In this document: positions 18,805 through 28,333 of the stretch, piece after piece | Numbering within the stretch: the first letter of the stretch is position 1 | How the letters are laid out: each line of letters opens with the position of its first letter | NCBI RefSeq assembly: GCF_049977365.1 | Contig: NZ_JBNGEN010000001.1 | Span: forward strand, 186,001-250,000 | From: Brachymonas sp049977365 | Lineage (GTDB): Bacteria; Pseudomonadota; Gammaproteobacteria; Burkholderiales; Burkholderiaceae_C | Direction: 5' to 3' | Length of the DNA: 64,000 nucleotides | The notes under the pieces: generated by a model | Database searches by the model: none | Told to the model about the DNA's origin: nothing | The model's input: the letters and a program-made list of their open reading frames with translations, nothing else | Position numbers and translations under genes: made by a program

Positions 18805-19770
18805 ATGACGCCCCGTACCCTGCCTGGCGCGCTTGCGCGCGTGCCTTTTCCCGTGATTGCCTCGCCGATGTTCATCATCAGCACGCCCAAGCTGGTCATT
18901 GCCCAGTGCAAGGCAGGCATTGTGGGCTCCATGCCGGCGCTCAATGCGCGGCCGTCGACACAGCTCGATGACTGGCTGGCGGAAATCACCGAGGAACTGG
19001 CGGCTCATGATGCGGCACACCCCGAGCATCCTGCCGCACCGTTTGCCATCAACCAGATCGTGCACAAGAGCAACGACCGTCTGATGGAGGACATGGCCCT
19101 GTGCGTGAAATACCGCGTGCCCATCATCATCACCAGCCTCGGAGCTGTGCCCGAGATCAACCAGGCAGCGCATGGGTATGGGGGGGTGGTGCTGCACGAT
19201 GTCATCAACAACCGCTTTGCGCACAAGGCCATCGACAAGGGCGCGGATGGGCTGATTGCCGTGGCGGCAGGGGCAGGCGGACATGCAGGCACCAAGAGCC
19301 CGTTTGCTCTGGTGCAGGAGCTGCGCGCCTGGTTCGACGGGCCGTTGGCTCTGAGCGGCTCGATTGCTTCGGGAGCCTCCATTCTCGCTGCGCAGGCCAT
19401 GGGGGCTGATTTCGCCTATGTGGGCAGTGCCTTCATTGCCACGGAGGAAGCCCGTGCGAGCGAGGCCTACAAGCAGTGCATCGTCGACAGCACCTCCGAT
19501 GACGTGGTGTACACCAACCTGTTCACCGGTGTGCACGGCAACTACCTGGCGCCCTCGATCCGTGCCGCAGGGCTGGATCCCGAGCATCTGCCGGAGAGCG
19601 ATCCCTCGCACATGAACTTCGGTGCCACCGGGGGTGCCAAGGCCTGGAAGGACATCTGGGGCTGTGGTCAGGGTATTGGCGCCATCGACCGTGTGCTGCC
19701 TGCTGCCGATCTGGTGGCACGGTTCAGACACGAATACCAGGAAGCCAAGGCGCACCTGCTCAGCCTCTGA
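18805..19770 (+). CDS. NAD(P)H-dependent flavin oxidoreductase / nitronate monooxygenase family
   Basis: An FMN-binding TIM-barrel protein of 321 residues of the 2-nitropropane dioxygenase family. The motifs PVIASPMFIIS at the N-terminus, AVAAGAGGHAGTKS near residue 153 (phosphate-binding and catalytic-His region) and LSGSIASGASILAAQAMGADFAYVGSAFIATEE near 182-214 support this. AAGGAG 10 nt upstream selects ATG 18805 over the in-frame ATG 18778. True nitronate oxidation is unproven for most members; some are enoyl reductases or quinone reductases. It follows selD by 93 nt in the same direction, but no functional link is evident. Confidence 0.87.
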   Translation: MTPRTLPGALARVPFPVIASPMFIISTPKLVIAQCKAGIVGSMPALNARPSTQLDDWLAEITEELAAHDAAHPEHPAAPFAINQIVHKSNDRLMEDMALCVKYRVPIIITSLGAVPEINQAAHGYGGVVLHDVINNRFAHKAIDKGADGLIAVAAGAGGHAGTKSPFALVQELRAWFDGPLALSGSIASGASILAAQAMGADFAYVGSAFIATEEARASEAYKQCIVDSTSDDVVYTNLFTGVHGNYLAPSIRAAGLDPEHLPESDPSHMNFGATGGAKAWKDIWGCGQGIGAIDRVLPAADLVARFRHEYQEAKAHLLSL

Positions 19771-19910
19771 GGCTTGGAGTTGTCCCTGCTGCTCCCTGGG
19801 CCATTCCACGGGGGCGGGAGAGGCACAGCGGTGTCCCAAAAGCCGCACCGATTATCCCTTTGCCACCACGGGATGAGGCGAAATCGGGGCAATTGCCTAC
19901 AATACGGGGC

Positions 19911-22343
19911 ATGTCAAATGGCCCCCTTTCCGCCGCCGAGCGGCCCCCCGCGCTGTTCAGCTACCGCCCCTTCTGGGCCAAGCGATTCGGCACCGCTCCC
20001 TTTCTTCCCATGAGCCGCGCCGAAATGGAGGAGCTCGGCTGGGACAGCTGCGACATCGTCCTGGTGACGGGGGATGCCTATGTGGATCACCCGAGCTTCG
20101 GCATGGCCGTCATCGGCCGGGTTCTGGAGGCCCAGGGATTCCGGGTAGGCATCATTGCGCAGCCGGACTGGCAGAGCGCCGAGCCCTTCAAGGCACTGGG
20201 GCGTCCCAATCTGTTCTGGGGTGTCACGGCGGGCAACATGGACAGCATGATCAACCGCTACACGGCCGACCGCAAGATCCGCAGTGACGATGCCTATACG
20301 CCCGGCGGAGCCGCCAACCGCAGGCCCGATCGTGCCGCCATCGTCTACAGCCAGCGGTGCCGGGAAGCCTACAAGGATGTACCCATCGTTCTCGGTGGCA
20401 TCGAAGGCAGTCTGCGCCGCATTGCCCATTACGATTACTGGAGCGACAAGGTGCGCCGCAGCATCGTCGTGGACAGCAAGTGTGACCTGTTGCTGTACGG
20501 CAATGCCGAGCGTGCACTCGTCGAAGTGGCGCACCGTCTGGCGCGGCGCGAGCCCATGGAGCGCATCACCGACATCCGGGGCACTGCCTTCGTGATGCGC
20601 CACTCGCCGGAAGGCTGGTACGAGCTCGACTCCACCGAGGTCGACCAGCCGGGGCGGGTCGAGGAGCACCTCAATCCCTACCAGACCACCAGCGAACGGG
20701 CCACGGATGCTGCATGCGCAGCCACAGGATCGGACGTGCCCGGGGCAGAGTCTGCCGAGCAGCCCATCCGCATCCTGCGCCAGGCAGCAGCACCTGCGTC
20801 TGTGCGTGTGAGTCGTCCGCCCCGGGAGCGCACTGTCATCCGGTTGCCGGGCTATGAACAGGTCAAGGCAGACCCGGTGCTCTATGCCCATGCCAACCGC
20901 GTGCTGCACCTCGAAACCAATCCCGGCAATGCACGTGCCCTCGTGCAGGCCCATGGCACGGACTCCACAGCACGGGACGTGTGGCTCAATCCCCCGCCCA
21001 TTCCTCTCACCACCGAGGAGATGGACTGGGTCTTTGGTCTGCCCTATGCCCGCAGTCCGCACCCTGTCTATGCCGATGAACAGGGGCGTCACGATGGCGC
21101 TACCAAGATTCCGGCCTGGGAGATGATCCGCTTTTCGGTCAACATCATGCGTGGCTGCTTCGGGGGCTGTACCTTCTGCTCCATCACCGAGCACGAAGGA
21201 CGCATCATCCAGAGCCGGAGCGAGGATTCCATCATCCGCGAGATCGAGGACATGCGCGACAAGGTGGAAGGCTTCACCGGGGTGGTGAGCGATCTGGGGG
21301 GGCCGACGGCCAACATGTACCGCCTGGGCTGCCGAAGCCCGGAGATCGAGGCAGCCTGTCGCAAGCCGAGCTGCGTCTATCCCGACATCTGCCAGAACCT
21401 GCGCACCGACCATGGGGCGCTCATCCAGATCTATCGTCGTGCGCGCAAGCTTCCCGGCATCCGCAAGGTACTCATAGGCTCGGGCGTGCGCTACGACCTG
21501 GCTGTGCGCTCGCCTGAATATGTACGCGAGCTCGTCCAGCACCATGTGGGGGGCTATCTCAAGATCGCCCCTGAGCATACCGAGACCGGTCCTCTGTCCA
21601 AGATGATGAAGCCCGGCATCGGGACCTACGATCGGTTCAAGCTGCTGTTCGAGAAATTCAGCAAGGAGGCGGGCAAGCAGCAGTTCCTGATTCCGTACTT
21701 CATTGCGGCACATCCGGGCACGAGCGATGAGGACATGATGCATCTGGCCGTCTGGCTCAAGCGCAATGGCTTCCGGGCCGACCAGGTGCAGACCTTCTAT
21801 CCCAGCCCCATGGCCACAGCCACGGCCATGTACCACACACGCCTGAACACGCTCAAGGGCATACACCGTCCGGATGGCCCGCTGGCCGATCGGGCAGAGG
21901 CCGTCGACGTGGTGCGCGGCGAACGCCGGCGCAGGCTGCACAAGGCCTTTCTGCGCTACCACGATTCAAACAACTGGCCCCTGCTGCGCGAGGCACTCAA
22001 GGCCATGGGCCGTGCCGACCTGATCGGCAATGGCAAGCACCATCTGATTCCCACGTGGCAACCCGTGGGCGATGGCAGCTACCACAGCCCCCGCCGTGCC
22101 AATTCCACGCCGTCTGCACGTGTTTCGGGGGCCGAACCCGGCAATGCGGGACGGGATCGCCGTGAGATGCGCCCCTCTTCGCCTGCCCGTGGGGCGCTGC
22201 TGACCCAGCATACCGGCCTGCCGCCACGGCAGACCGGGGGGGCCGCAGCATCTTCCCCTCGCAGGGGAGCGGGCGGGCCCAGCGCTCCCCGTACGGAAGC
22301 CACCGGACCCCGCAAGAAGAACGGAGCTTCGCGCCGGCGCTAG
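19911..22343 (+). CDS. YgiQ family radical SAM protein
   Basis: A radical S-adenosylmethionine enzyme of unknown reaction, conserved in many bacteria. The protein has 810 residues. The [4Fe-4S]-binding motif CFGGCTFC lies at C416, C420 and C423, and is followed by ITEHEGRIIQSRS. The N-terminal cobalamin-binding-like part contains FLPMSRAEMEELGWDSCDIVLVTGDAYVDHPSFG. There is a low-complexity insertion at about 262-305 before ERTVIRLPGYEQVK. The C-terminal 80 residues are a proline-, glycine- and arginine-rich disordered tail not needed for catalysis. Start ATG 19911 gives the common MSN... beginning; the in-frame TTG 19860 is less likely. Confidence 0.92.
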   Translation: MSNGPLSAAERPPALFSYRPFWAKRFGTAPFLPMSRAEMEELGWDSCDIVLVTGDAYVDHPSFGMAVIGRVLEAQGFRVGIIAQPDWQSAEPFKALGRPNLFWGVTAGNMDSMINRYTADRKIRSDDAYTPGGAANRRPDRAAIVYSQRCREAYKDVPIVLGGIEGSLRRIAHYDYWSDKVRRSIVVDSKCDLLLYGNAERALVEVAHRLARREPMERITDIRGTAFVMRHSPEGWYELDSTEVDQPGRVEEHLNPYQTTSERATDAACAATGSDVPGAESAEQPIRILRQAAAPASVRVSRPPRERTVIRLPGYEQVKADPVLYAHANRVLHLETNPGNARALVQAHGTDSTARDVWLNPPPIPLTTEEMDWVFGLPYARSPHPVYADEQGRHDGATKIPAWEMIRFSVNIMRGCFGGCTFCSITEHEGRIIQSRSEDSIIREIEDMRDKVEGFTGVVSDLGGPTANMYRLGCRSPEIEAACRKPSCVYPDICQNLRTDHGALIQIYRRARKLPGIRKVLIGSGVRYDLAVRSPEYVRELVQHHVGGYLKIAPEHTETGPLSKMMKPGIGTYDRFKLLFEKFSKEAGKQQFLIPYFIAAHPGTSDEDMMHLAVWLKRNGFRADQVQTFYPSPMATATAMYHTRLNTLKGIHRPDGPLADRAEAVDVVRGERRRRLHKAFLRYHDSNNWPLLREALKAMGRADLIGNGKHHLIPTWQPVGDGSYHSPRRANSTPSARVSGAEPGNAGRDRREMRPSSPARGALLTQHTGLPPRQTGGAAASSPRRGAGGPSAPRTEATGPRKKNGASRRR

Positions 22344-22424
22344 GCTTTGATGGGCTGATCCTCAGGCCTGTCCTTGGCACTGCTGCAGGTGGTGAGGGCT
22401 TGAAGAGGCGCGAGAATCGGCATG

Positions 22425-22457
22425 AAAAACGCCACGCTCCAGGGAGGATGCGTGGCG
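22425..22457 (-). terminator. Terminator for pagL
   Basis: On the minus strand an 8-bp stem CGCCACGC / GCGTGGCG is followed by TTTTT, about 50 nt beyond the pagL stop. A second hairpin, GCACCCC / GGGGTGC, lies at 22477-22495 without a T-run. Confidence 0.7.
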
Positions 22458-22507
22458 GAGGGACAGACATTGGCAGGCACCCCGGAGCGGGGTGCTTGCG
22501 CAGGGCC

Positions 22508-23056
22508 TTACTGGAACTTGCGCTGGTAGTACAGCAGGCCGAAGTTGATGCCGGGGTTGGGCGTCTTGATGCTGGCGTTCGATTCATGCTGCACACGCAC
22601 ACCGACCGTGTTCTGCTGCTGGGAACCCCACTGATAACCCATGCCGAGCTGGTCAGAGAACTGGAACGCGGTGGACATGGTCTTTGTGGGGGCAATGCGC
22701 ACATGAGACAGGCCGCGCACGCCGACCGACGCCTCGACGAAGAAGCTGCCGCCGCCCTGCGTGGGCCGGGCCATGCGCAGGAAAGGCGAGTATCCGAATT
22801 CGACGATGTCGGAGGCTTCGGGAACATGCCAGTAGCCCAGCTCCACCTCATGGTGCAGATCCAGATGCCATTTATCGCCCTGCCACAGCGGAGCCTGGCG
22901 GTCCCAGCCGGCAATCACGCTGACTTTCTTGACGCCATGGTTGCTGGCGGGGCCTGCAGCCACACCCCATTCGAGGGCGTGGGCAGGAAGGGCGCAGAGC
23001 GATGCGGCGGCCATGCCGGCCGTCATGAGAATCTTGTGCAGGGAGCGAATGGACAT
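22508..23056 (-). CDS. pagL: Lipid A 3-O-deacylase, PagL family
   Basis: An outer-membrane beta-barrel esterase that removes the 3-O-linked acyl chain of lipid A, altering endotoxin activity. The protein has 182 residues with a signal peptide ending ALPAHA at about residue 27, alternating aromatic beta-strands, and a C-terminal phenylalanine region (YYQRKFQ) suited to BAM-dependent insertion. The catalytic pair H157 and S159 sits in VQHESNASI. The position 12 residues after the serine, where P. aeruginosa PagL has its third active-site residue E140, is an asparagine here (N171) by my alignment. It diverges from the Dabb gene. Confidence 0.87.
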   Translation of the reverse strand: MSIRSLHKILMTAGMAAASLCALPAHALEWGVAAGPASNHGVKKVSVIAGWDRQAPLWQGDKWHLDLHHEVELGYWHVPEASDIVEFGYSPFLRMARPTQGGGSFFVEASVGVRGLSHVRIAPTKTMSTAFQFSDQLGMGYQWGSQQQNTVGVRVQHESNASIKTPNPGINFGLLYYQRKFQ

Positions 23057-23346
23057 GGTGAAATCAAAAACGGGAAGAAAAACGGAGCCGCGCGCCTGAT
23101 TCCCGGCACTTGCATATGCACATGCCGGACACCCGCGCAGGGCACACGATGGTTACAAGTGTACGGGAATGTCACTTCCCCGCGTGATCGAGGGCCTTCA
23201 CGAACGGACTTCTGTCGAACAAGGGCCACACCCCGCGCCACGACGCAGGGGCCATGACACTTCCGTACACCCTCGTATACTGACGGCCACTCTCATATGC
23301 CCGACATGCATGGGCATGTCTCTTCACCTGTACATACGGTTTCACC

Positions 23347-23628
23347 ATGATCAAGCACATCGTCATATGGACGCTCCACAACCCTGCAGATGCGCCCGAA
23401 GTCCAGCGTCTGCTGGAAGGATGCCGTCACCTGCTTCCCGGTATCGTGACGCTGGAGGCCGGTATCCGCACCGAAGGGCTCGAAGCCAATGCGGATGTGG
23501 TGCTGTACTCGGTGTTCGATACGCGCGAAACGCTCGACGCCTACCAGGTTCACCCCGCCCACATGGCTGTGAAGGCCCGCATCAAGGAGTTGGCTGCCGG
23601 TCGCGTGGTGCTGGACTACGCGGCATGA
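23347..23628 (+). CDS. Dabb-domain (stress-responsive alpha/beta barrel) protein
   Basis: A small ferredoxin-like fold protein of 93 residues. The start MIKHIVIWTLH and the C-terminal VVLYSVFDTRETLDAYQVHPAHMAVK are diagnostic of the Dabb family, whose members are dimeric and mostly of unknown role, a few being plant cyclases or stress proteins. Its ATGA stop-start overlap with the thioesterase downstream shows translational coupling. I infer that the two act in one pathway, but nothing identifies the substrate. Confidence 0.88.
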   Translation: MIKHIVIWTLHNPADAPEVQRLLEGCRHLLPGIVTLEAGIRTEGLEANADVVLYSVFDTRETLDAYQVHPAHMAVKARIKELAAGRVVLDYAA

Positions 23629-24149
23629 GGGCCGCTGCTGCAGAGCCCGTGGCCGCGGATTGCATCACCGGTGGTGCAGAGGTGCGGTGCACTGTTCCAG
23701 TCATTCCCTTTGTGGAATGGCTGGGCATTCGCACGGAGCGTGCCAGTGAAGGCGAATCGGTGCTGCGCCATGTGCCGACTGCAGACCACCTCAATGCCTT
23801 TGACGTGGTGCATGGGGGCGTATGCATGACGCTGCTCGATGTGGCCATGGCCGCGGCGGCCCGCTCCGTGGAGCCCGGCATGGGGGTGGTGACCATCGAG
23901 ATGAAGACCAGCTTTCTGCGTCCCGCCAAGGGGGAACTGGTGTGCCAGGGCCGCCTGCTGCACCGTACGGCCACCATGGCCTTTACCGAGGCCAACGTGG
24001 TGGATGCCGCAGGCAAGACCTGTGCCCATGCCACGGGCACGTTCAAGTATGTGCGCAGGCTGGCTACGGGCAGACGCAGCGTGCAGGGCATGCGAGGCGC
24101 GGCGGAAAAGGGGGCTCCTGCCCTGGCCACGCATCCGCACAGCGCATAG
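23625..24149 (+). CDS. PaaI-type hotdog-fold thioesterase
   Basis: A 174-residue hotdog thioesterase, probably hydrolysing an aryl- or medium-chain acyl-CoA. The core segment HLNAFDVVHGGVCMTLLDVAMAAAA contains the HGG motif and the catalytic-helix aspartate of the PaaI/YdiI group; VTIEMKTSFLRPAKGELVCQGRLLHR and the closing strand ATGTFKYVRR complete the fold. ATG 23625 overlaps the Dabb stop by 4 nt. The frame is open far upstream, but that part overlaps the Dabb gene and has no homology. The last 30 residues form an extra low-complexity tail. Confidence 0.88.
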   Translation: MRAAAAEPVAADCITGGAEVRCTVPVIPFVEWLGIRTERASEGESVLRHVPTADHLNAFDVVHGGVCMTLLDVAMAAAARSVEPGMGVVTIEMKTSFLRPAKGELVCQGRLLHRTATMAFTEANVVDAAGKTCAHATGTFKYVRRLATGRRSVQGMRGAAEKGAPALATHPHSA

Positions 24150-24193
24150 CCTCCGCACTCTGAGGCCCCGGCATCATGTCGGGGCATTCGGCG

Positions 24194-24754
24194 TCATCGC
24201 GTCCAGACGCTGCGCGGGGCGGCGGGTTCTGTTGCATCGGGTGCCGGACGAGGGGCGGGGCGGACTGCAACGGAGGATTCGGCAGGCAGGTGCGAGAGGC
24301 GTTCTTCCAGTTCGCCTACATAGGCTGCGAGCGTGTTGCCGCTGTGTTCGATGCGGGTGTCGAGTGCTTCCTGCATGCGGGTGGTACGGGTCTCGAACCA
24401 TTCCTGCAGCCGGGTGTCGCGCTCGCGCGATTCGGCATCCAGACGGGTGATGGTGGCCTGCAGGTCGCTGAACCGGCTGGCTTCTGCGCTGTTGGCCAGT
24501 TCGCGCTGGGCCTTCATCTCGCGGGCATGTTCACGGAACTGCAGCAAGGAAGTGGTCTGTATGGCCAGGGCATAGGCCAGAAACACGCCGGACGCGAGGA
24601 GCAGCAGTCCGAGCATGACCAGTCCAAGGGGCCCCTGTGCCTGGGTGATGCCGAAGTTCAGCACCGTGACGCGGGACAGCTCCGTCCAGTTGAGCGCCAC
24701 GAAGACAGAGACGAGCAGCAGAAAGATCACGAGCACGACAGTACGGATGCGCAT
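24194..24754 (-). CDS. LapA-domain inner membrane protein with coiled coil
   Basis: A 186-residue LapA (DUF1049) family protein. Two membrane helices (about residues 5-27 and 43-65) flank the conserved LNFGI segment; the following 100 residues (FREHAREMKAQREL to GELEERL) are predicted coiled coil, then a proline-rich end. LapA of E. coli works with LapB in controlling LPS synthesis via LpxC turnover, but this protein is nearly twice as long and no lapB is adjacent, so that role is only a suggestion. AAGGAG 8 nt upstream supports ATG 24754 over GTG 24763. Confidence 0.72.
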   Translation of the reverse strand: MRIRTVVLVIFLLLVSVFVALNWTELSRVTVLNFGITQAQGPLGLVMLGLLLLASGVFLAYALAIQTTSLLQFREHAREMKAQRELANSAEASRFSDLQATITRLDAESRERDTRLQEWFETRTTRMQEALDTRIEHSGNTLAAYVGELEERLSHLPAESSVAVRPAPRPAPDATEPAAPRSVWTR

Positions 24755-24893
24755 GCGGGTCACTCCTTGTTGAAGGCTATTGTTGGAATGGGAAACGGGG
24801 TCGGGAGGCCACTATAGCGCAGGCTCCAGGCGCAGCGATTTCCCACGCCTCCTGCAGAGGGCCGGTGCGTGACAAAAGCATGGAACCGCGCCT

Positions 24894-25403
24894 TCAGTCG
24901 GGCTCGACGCGGGCTCCGAGCGCACGGAACCGTGCCATGAGCCGGACGGCTTTTCTGCGAGCGAGGCGTCCCATGCGCCAGGCATGGCTGGCACGGATGC
25001 GCTCGAACCACAGGGCCTTCCAGGCCATCCAGCGGGGAAACCAGGTTGCGAACCACTGCAGACGCATCAGGCTGGGCTGTGTGAGCTGGAAAAGGCGGGC
25101 CACCAGGGCCGTGCCGCCCAGCTTGGCCAGCACGAGCAGGGCAATGCTCTGCGCGACATGCCCGCGCGCAAGCCAGTGCAGAGCCAACAGCTTCACCGGC
25201 AGGAGCAGCAGCACCGGAGCACCCAGCACGGCCAGCGAGGCGTAGGGGGGCAGGCGACGGATGGATTGTTCGAGCAGGGCCCACAGAGGCAGGCGTCCCA
25301 GCCTGGCCAGCATCTGGGCGAGCGGTTGCCATCCCCACTCCTCAAAGAGGACGATCAGGGCAACCACCCCTCCCAGCATCATTCGCATCACGCGCCACAG
25401 CAT
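24894..25403 (-). CDS. Membrane protein of unknown function
   Basis: A 169-residue protein with about three hydrophobic helices: LGGVVALIVLFEEWGW near the N-terminus, YASLAVLGAPVLLLLPVKLLALHWLA, and VAQSIALLVLAKLGGTALVARLF. They are followed by a strongly basic cytoplasmic tail (RMGRLARRKAVRLMARFRALG). I do not recognise a family with confidence; similar short proteins occur in Burkholderiales. ATG 25403 is preferred because the frame upstream (to 25520) is not hydrophobic and lacks a clear ribosome-binding site. The gene lies 139 nt upstream of the lapA-like gene on the same strand, so they may be co-expressed. Confidence 0.6.
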   Translation of the reverse strand: MLWRVMRMMLGGVVALIVLFEEWGWQPLAQMLARLGRLPLWALLEQSIRRLPPYASLAVLGAPVLLLLPVKLLALHWLARGHVAQSIALLVLAKLGGTALVARLFQLTQPSLMRLQWFATWFPRWMAWKALWFERIRASHAWRMGRLARRKAVRLMARFRALGARVEPD

Positions 25404-25702
25404 CGGCAAGCCCTTGTTGAGTTGATCTTTGAGTCGATATATGCAGGGTGACAGTGTCACCCAGGACATGGAAAAACGGCAGTGCAGCCGCAGTCTGCGT
25501 GGTAACAGAAACGTAAGCATCGTGCCGGAGTGCGCAGCACGCCGGCAGAGGGCGCCCAGCCACCCCAGGGCACTCAGAGGGCTTGTGGCACACTAGGCCG
25601 CTGCTGCCGTGGCAGCCGTTCGGGCTGTGCAGGGACCTCCGCATGGTGCAGGCGTCTGCCCCTGGCCCGAGGCCACGGCCTTACCCTTTGCAGGACTGTG
25701 TT

Positions 25703-28126
25703 GTGTCAGAACGAAAGATCATCGAACAGATTGCCGACGAGCTGCATGTGGCTTCCCGGCAGGTGCAGGCAGCCGTGGAACTGCTCGGCGGTGGAGCCAC
25801 GGTGCCCTTCATTGCCCGTTACCGCAAGGAAGCGACCGGAGGCCTCGACGATGTCCAGCTGCGCGCACTCGCCGAGCGGCTCGACTATCTGCGCGAGCTC
25901 GACACGCGGCGTGAGGCCGTGCTGCGCAGCATTGAGGAGCAGGGCAAGCTGACCGATGTGCTGCGCGCTGCCATTGCCCACGCGGTAACCAAGCAGGAGC
26001 TGGAAGACCTGTATCTGCCCTACAAGCCACGCCGGCGCACCAAGGGGCAGATCGCCCGCGAATTCGGCATCGAGCCTCTGGCGGACCGTCTGTGGGCCGA
26101 TCCCACCCTGTCTCCCGAGCAGGAGGCGCAGGGCCATGTGCGTGCCGAAAAGGGCGAAGGGGGTGAGGATTTCACCACCGTGCAGGCTGTGCTCGACGGG
26201 GTGCGCGACATTCTGAGCGAGCGCTGGGCGGAAGATGCGTCGCTGGTGCAGTCCCTGCGCCAGTGGCTGTGGGAGGAGGGCGCTCTGCAGAGCCGGCTGG
26301 TGGCGGGCCGCAACGAGGCCGATCCCGAAGTGGCCAAGTTCCGTGATTATTTCGAGTACGACGAGCCCATTGCGCGCGTGCCCTCGCACCGGGCACTGGC
26401 CGTCTTCCGGGGGCGGGCGCTCGATCTGCTCGATGTGCGCCTGCAGGTGCCGGAGCCCGAAGCGTCTGCGGGGGATGCCGCTCGTCCGGGAGCTCGCAGC
26501 CATGCGCCGAGCCTGGCTGAAGGGCGCATTGCCCTGCATCTGGGCTGGAGCCATCAGGGGCGGCCATCTGATGATCTGCTGCGGCGCTGCGTGGCATGGA
26601 CCTGGCGCGTCAAGCTGGCGCTGTCGATCGAGCGCGATCTGTTTGCCCGGTTGCGTGAAGATGCCGAAAAGGTGGCCATCCGCGTGTTTGGCGACAACCT
26701 GCGCGACCTGCTCCTTGCGGCTCCTGCAGGGCAGAAGGCCGTCATGGGGCTCGACCCTGGCATCCGCACGGGAGTGAAGGTGGCCGTGGTGGACGCCACG
26801 GGCAAGCTGGTGGAAACGGCCACCATCTATCCGCACGAGCCGCGACGCGACTGGGACGGAAGTCTGCAGGCGCTCGTCAGACTCTGCGCACGGCATGGCG
26901 TGGAACTCATCGCCATCGGCAATGGCACGGCCAGCCGGGAAACCGACCGGCTGGCGGGTGACCTCATCCGTCTGCTGGAGCGTACCGCCACCGAAGGCGG
27001 GCTGCCCCGCCCGGCCATCCAGAAGGTGGTGGTGAGCGAGGCGGGCGCTTCGGTCTACAGCGCCAGCGAATATGCCAGCAAGGAGCTGCCGGATGTCGAC
27101 GTGAGCCTGCGCGGAGCAGCCAGCATCGCCCGCCGGCTGCAGGATCCTCTGGCCGAACTCGTCAAGATCGATCCCAAGAGCATCGGCGTGGGGCAGTATC
27201 AGCACGACGTCAACCAGTCCGATCTGGCCCGCACGCTCGATGCGGTGGTGGAGGATTGCGTGAACGCGGTCGGAGTCGATCTCAACACCGCCAGCGAGCC
27301 GCTCCTCAGCCGGGTGTCGGGCCTGAGTCCGGCCGTGGCGCGTGCCATCGTCAAGTGGCGGGAGTCGCATGGGGCCTTTGCCGACCGCAAGCAGCTCCTC
27401 GACGTCACGGGGCTGGGCCCCAAGACCTTCGAGCAGAGCGCAGGGTTCCTGCGCATCCGCGGTGGCGACAATCCGCTCGACATGACCGGTGTTCACCCAG
27501 AAACCTATCCGGTGGTGCAGGCCATTCTGGCGCGCACGGGGCGGCCGGTGGCCGAGATCATGGGCCGTGCCGAGCTGCTCAAGACGCTGCGTCCCGAACT
27601 GTTTGCCAACGACCGCTTCGGTGTCATCACCGTGCGTGACATCCTGACAGAGCTGGAAAAGCCGGGCCGCGATCCCCGACCCGACTTTGCCGTGGCCCGC
27701 TTCAACGAGGGGGTGGACGACATCTCCGATCTGCGCGAGGGCATGGTGCTCGAAGGCACGGTGAGCAATGTGGCCGCCTTCGGCGCATTTGTCGATCTGG
27801 GCGTGCACCAGGACGGGCTGGTGCACGTGAGCCAGCTGGCCAACCGCTTCGTGGAGGATGCGCGCGAGATCGTCAAGACCGGCCAGATCGTCAAGGTGCG
27901 CGTGCTGGAGGTGGATGTGCCTCGCAAGCGCATCAGCCTCACCATGCGGCTCGATGCCGCTCCCGCACGGCGTGCGGCAGAGCAGGGAGCACAAGGCAAG
28001 CAGGCTGCCGCTGGGCGTGGCACGTCCCACAGGGAACGGGGAACAGGACATGGCCGCGCCGCCCAGCCTTCCACCGAAACCGCCATGGCTTCTGCCTTTG
28101 CCAAGCTCAAGGGACTGCGTTCCTGA
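25703..28126 (+). CDS. tex: Tex-like RNA-binding transcription accessory protein
   Basis: A conserved cytoplasmic nucleic-acid-binding protein; homologues affect toxin gene expression in Bordetella and transcription elongation. The protein has 807 residues from GTG 25703 (VSERKIIEQIADEL), the usual beginning; AGGAC lies upstream. Domains in order: N-terminal helical Tex domain with TVPFIARYRKEATGGLDD, a YqgF-like RNase H fold near 348 (MGLDPGIRTGVKVAVVD), helix-hairpin-helix repeats at about 540-600 (SGLSPAVARAIVKWR, VTGLGPKTFEQ), and an S1 domain at about 675-745 (GTVSNVAAFGAFVDLGVHQDGLVHVSQ). A disordered tail follows. There is a strong terminator downstream. Confidence 0.95.
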   Translation: MSERKIIEQIADELHVASRQVQAAVELLGGGATVPFIARYRKEATGGLDDVQLRALAERLDYLRELDTRREAVLRSIEEQGKLTDVLRAAIAHAVTKQELEDLYLPYKPRRRTKGQIAREFGIEPLADRLWADPTLSPEQEAQGHVRAEKGEGGEDFTTVQAVLDGVRDILSERWAEDASLVQSLRQWLWEEGALQSRLVAGRNEADPEVAKFRDYFEYDEPIARVPSHRALAVFRGRALDLLDVRLQVPEPEASAGDAARPGARSHAPSLAEGRIALHLGWSHQGRPSDDLLRRCVAWTWRVKLALSIERDLFARLREDAEKVAIRVFGDNLRDLLLAAPAGQKAVMGLDPGIRTGVKVAVVDATGKLVETATIYPHEPRRDWDGSLQALVRLCARHGVELIAIGNGTASRETDRLAGDLIRLLERTATEGGLPRPAIQKVVVSEAGASVYSASEYASKELPDVDVSLRGAASIARRLQDPLAELVKIDPKSIGVGQYQHDVNQSDLARTLDAVVEDCVNAVGVDLNTASEPLLSRVSGLSPAVARAIVKWRESHGAFADRKQLLDVTGLGPKTFEQSAGFLRIRGGDNPLDMTGVHPETYPVVQAILARTGRPVAEIMGRAELLKTLRPELFANDRFGVITVRDILTELEKPGRDPRPDFAVARFNEGVDDISDLREGMVLEGTVSNVAAFGAFVDLGVHQDGLVHVSQLANRFVEDAREIVKTGQIVKVRVLEVDVPRKRISLTMRLDAAPARRAAEQGAQGKQAAAGRGTSHRERGTGHGRAAQPSTETAMASAFAKLKGLRS

Positions 28127-28151
28127 GGCGGAAGGGGCGATGCAGTGCAAG

Positions 28152-28188
28152 GGCCTGTGATGCATGACGACGGCGTGACAGGCCTTTT
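28152..28188 (+). terminator. Terminator after tex
   Basis: Stem GGCCTGT / ACAGGCC with a 19-nt loop, followed by TTTTCT, 25 nt after the tex stop. Confidence 0.75.
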
Positions 28189-28333
28189 CTGTCAGCCTGG
28201 AGTTTGACCATGCGCAGAGGTTTGCCTCGATTGCCGGACTCCTTCGCCTGATTCCGGCAGGATTCATTATTCAAAAGAGTAAAGTATGGCCCGTTCCCAT
28301 CCGGGCCTCTTTCGATGACAGCAAAGGACCATC

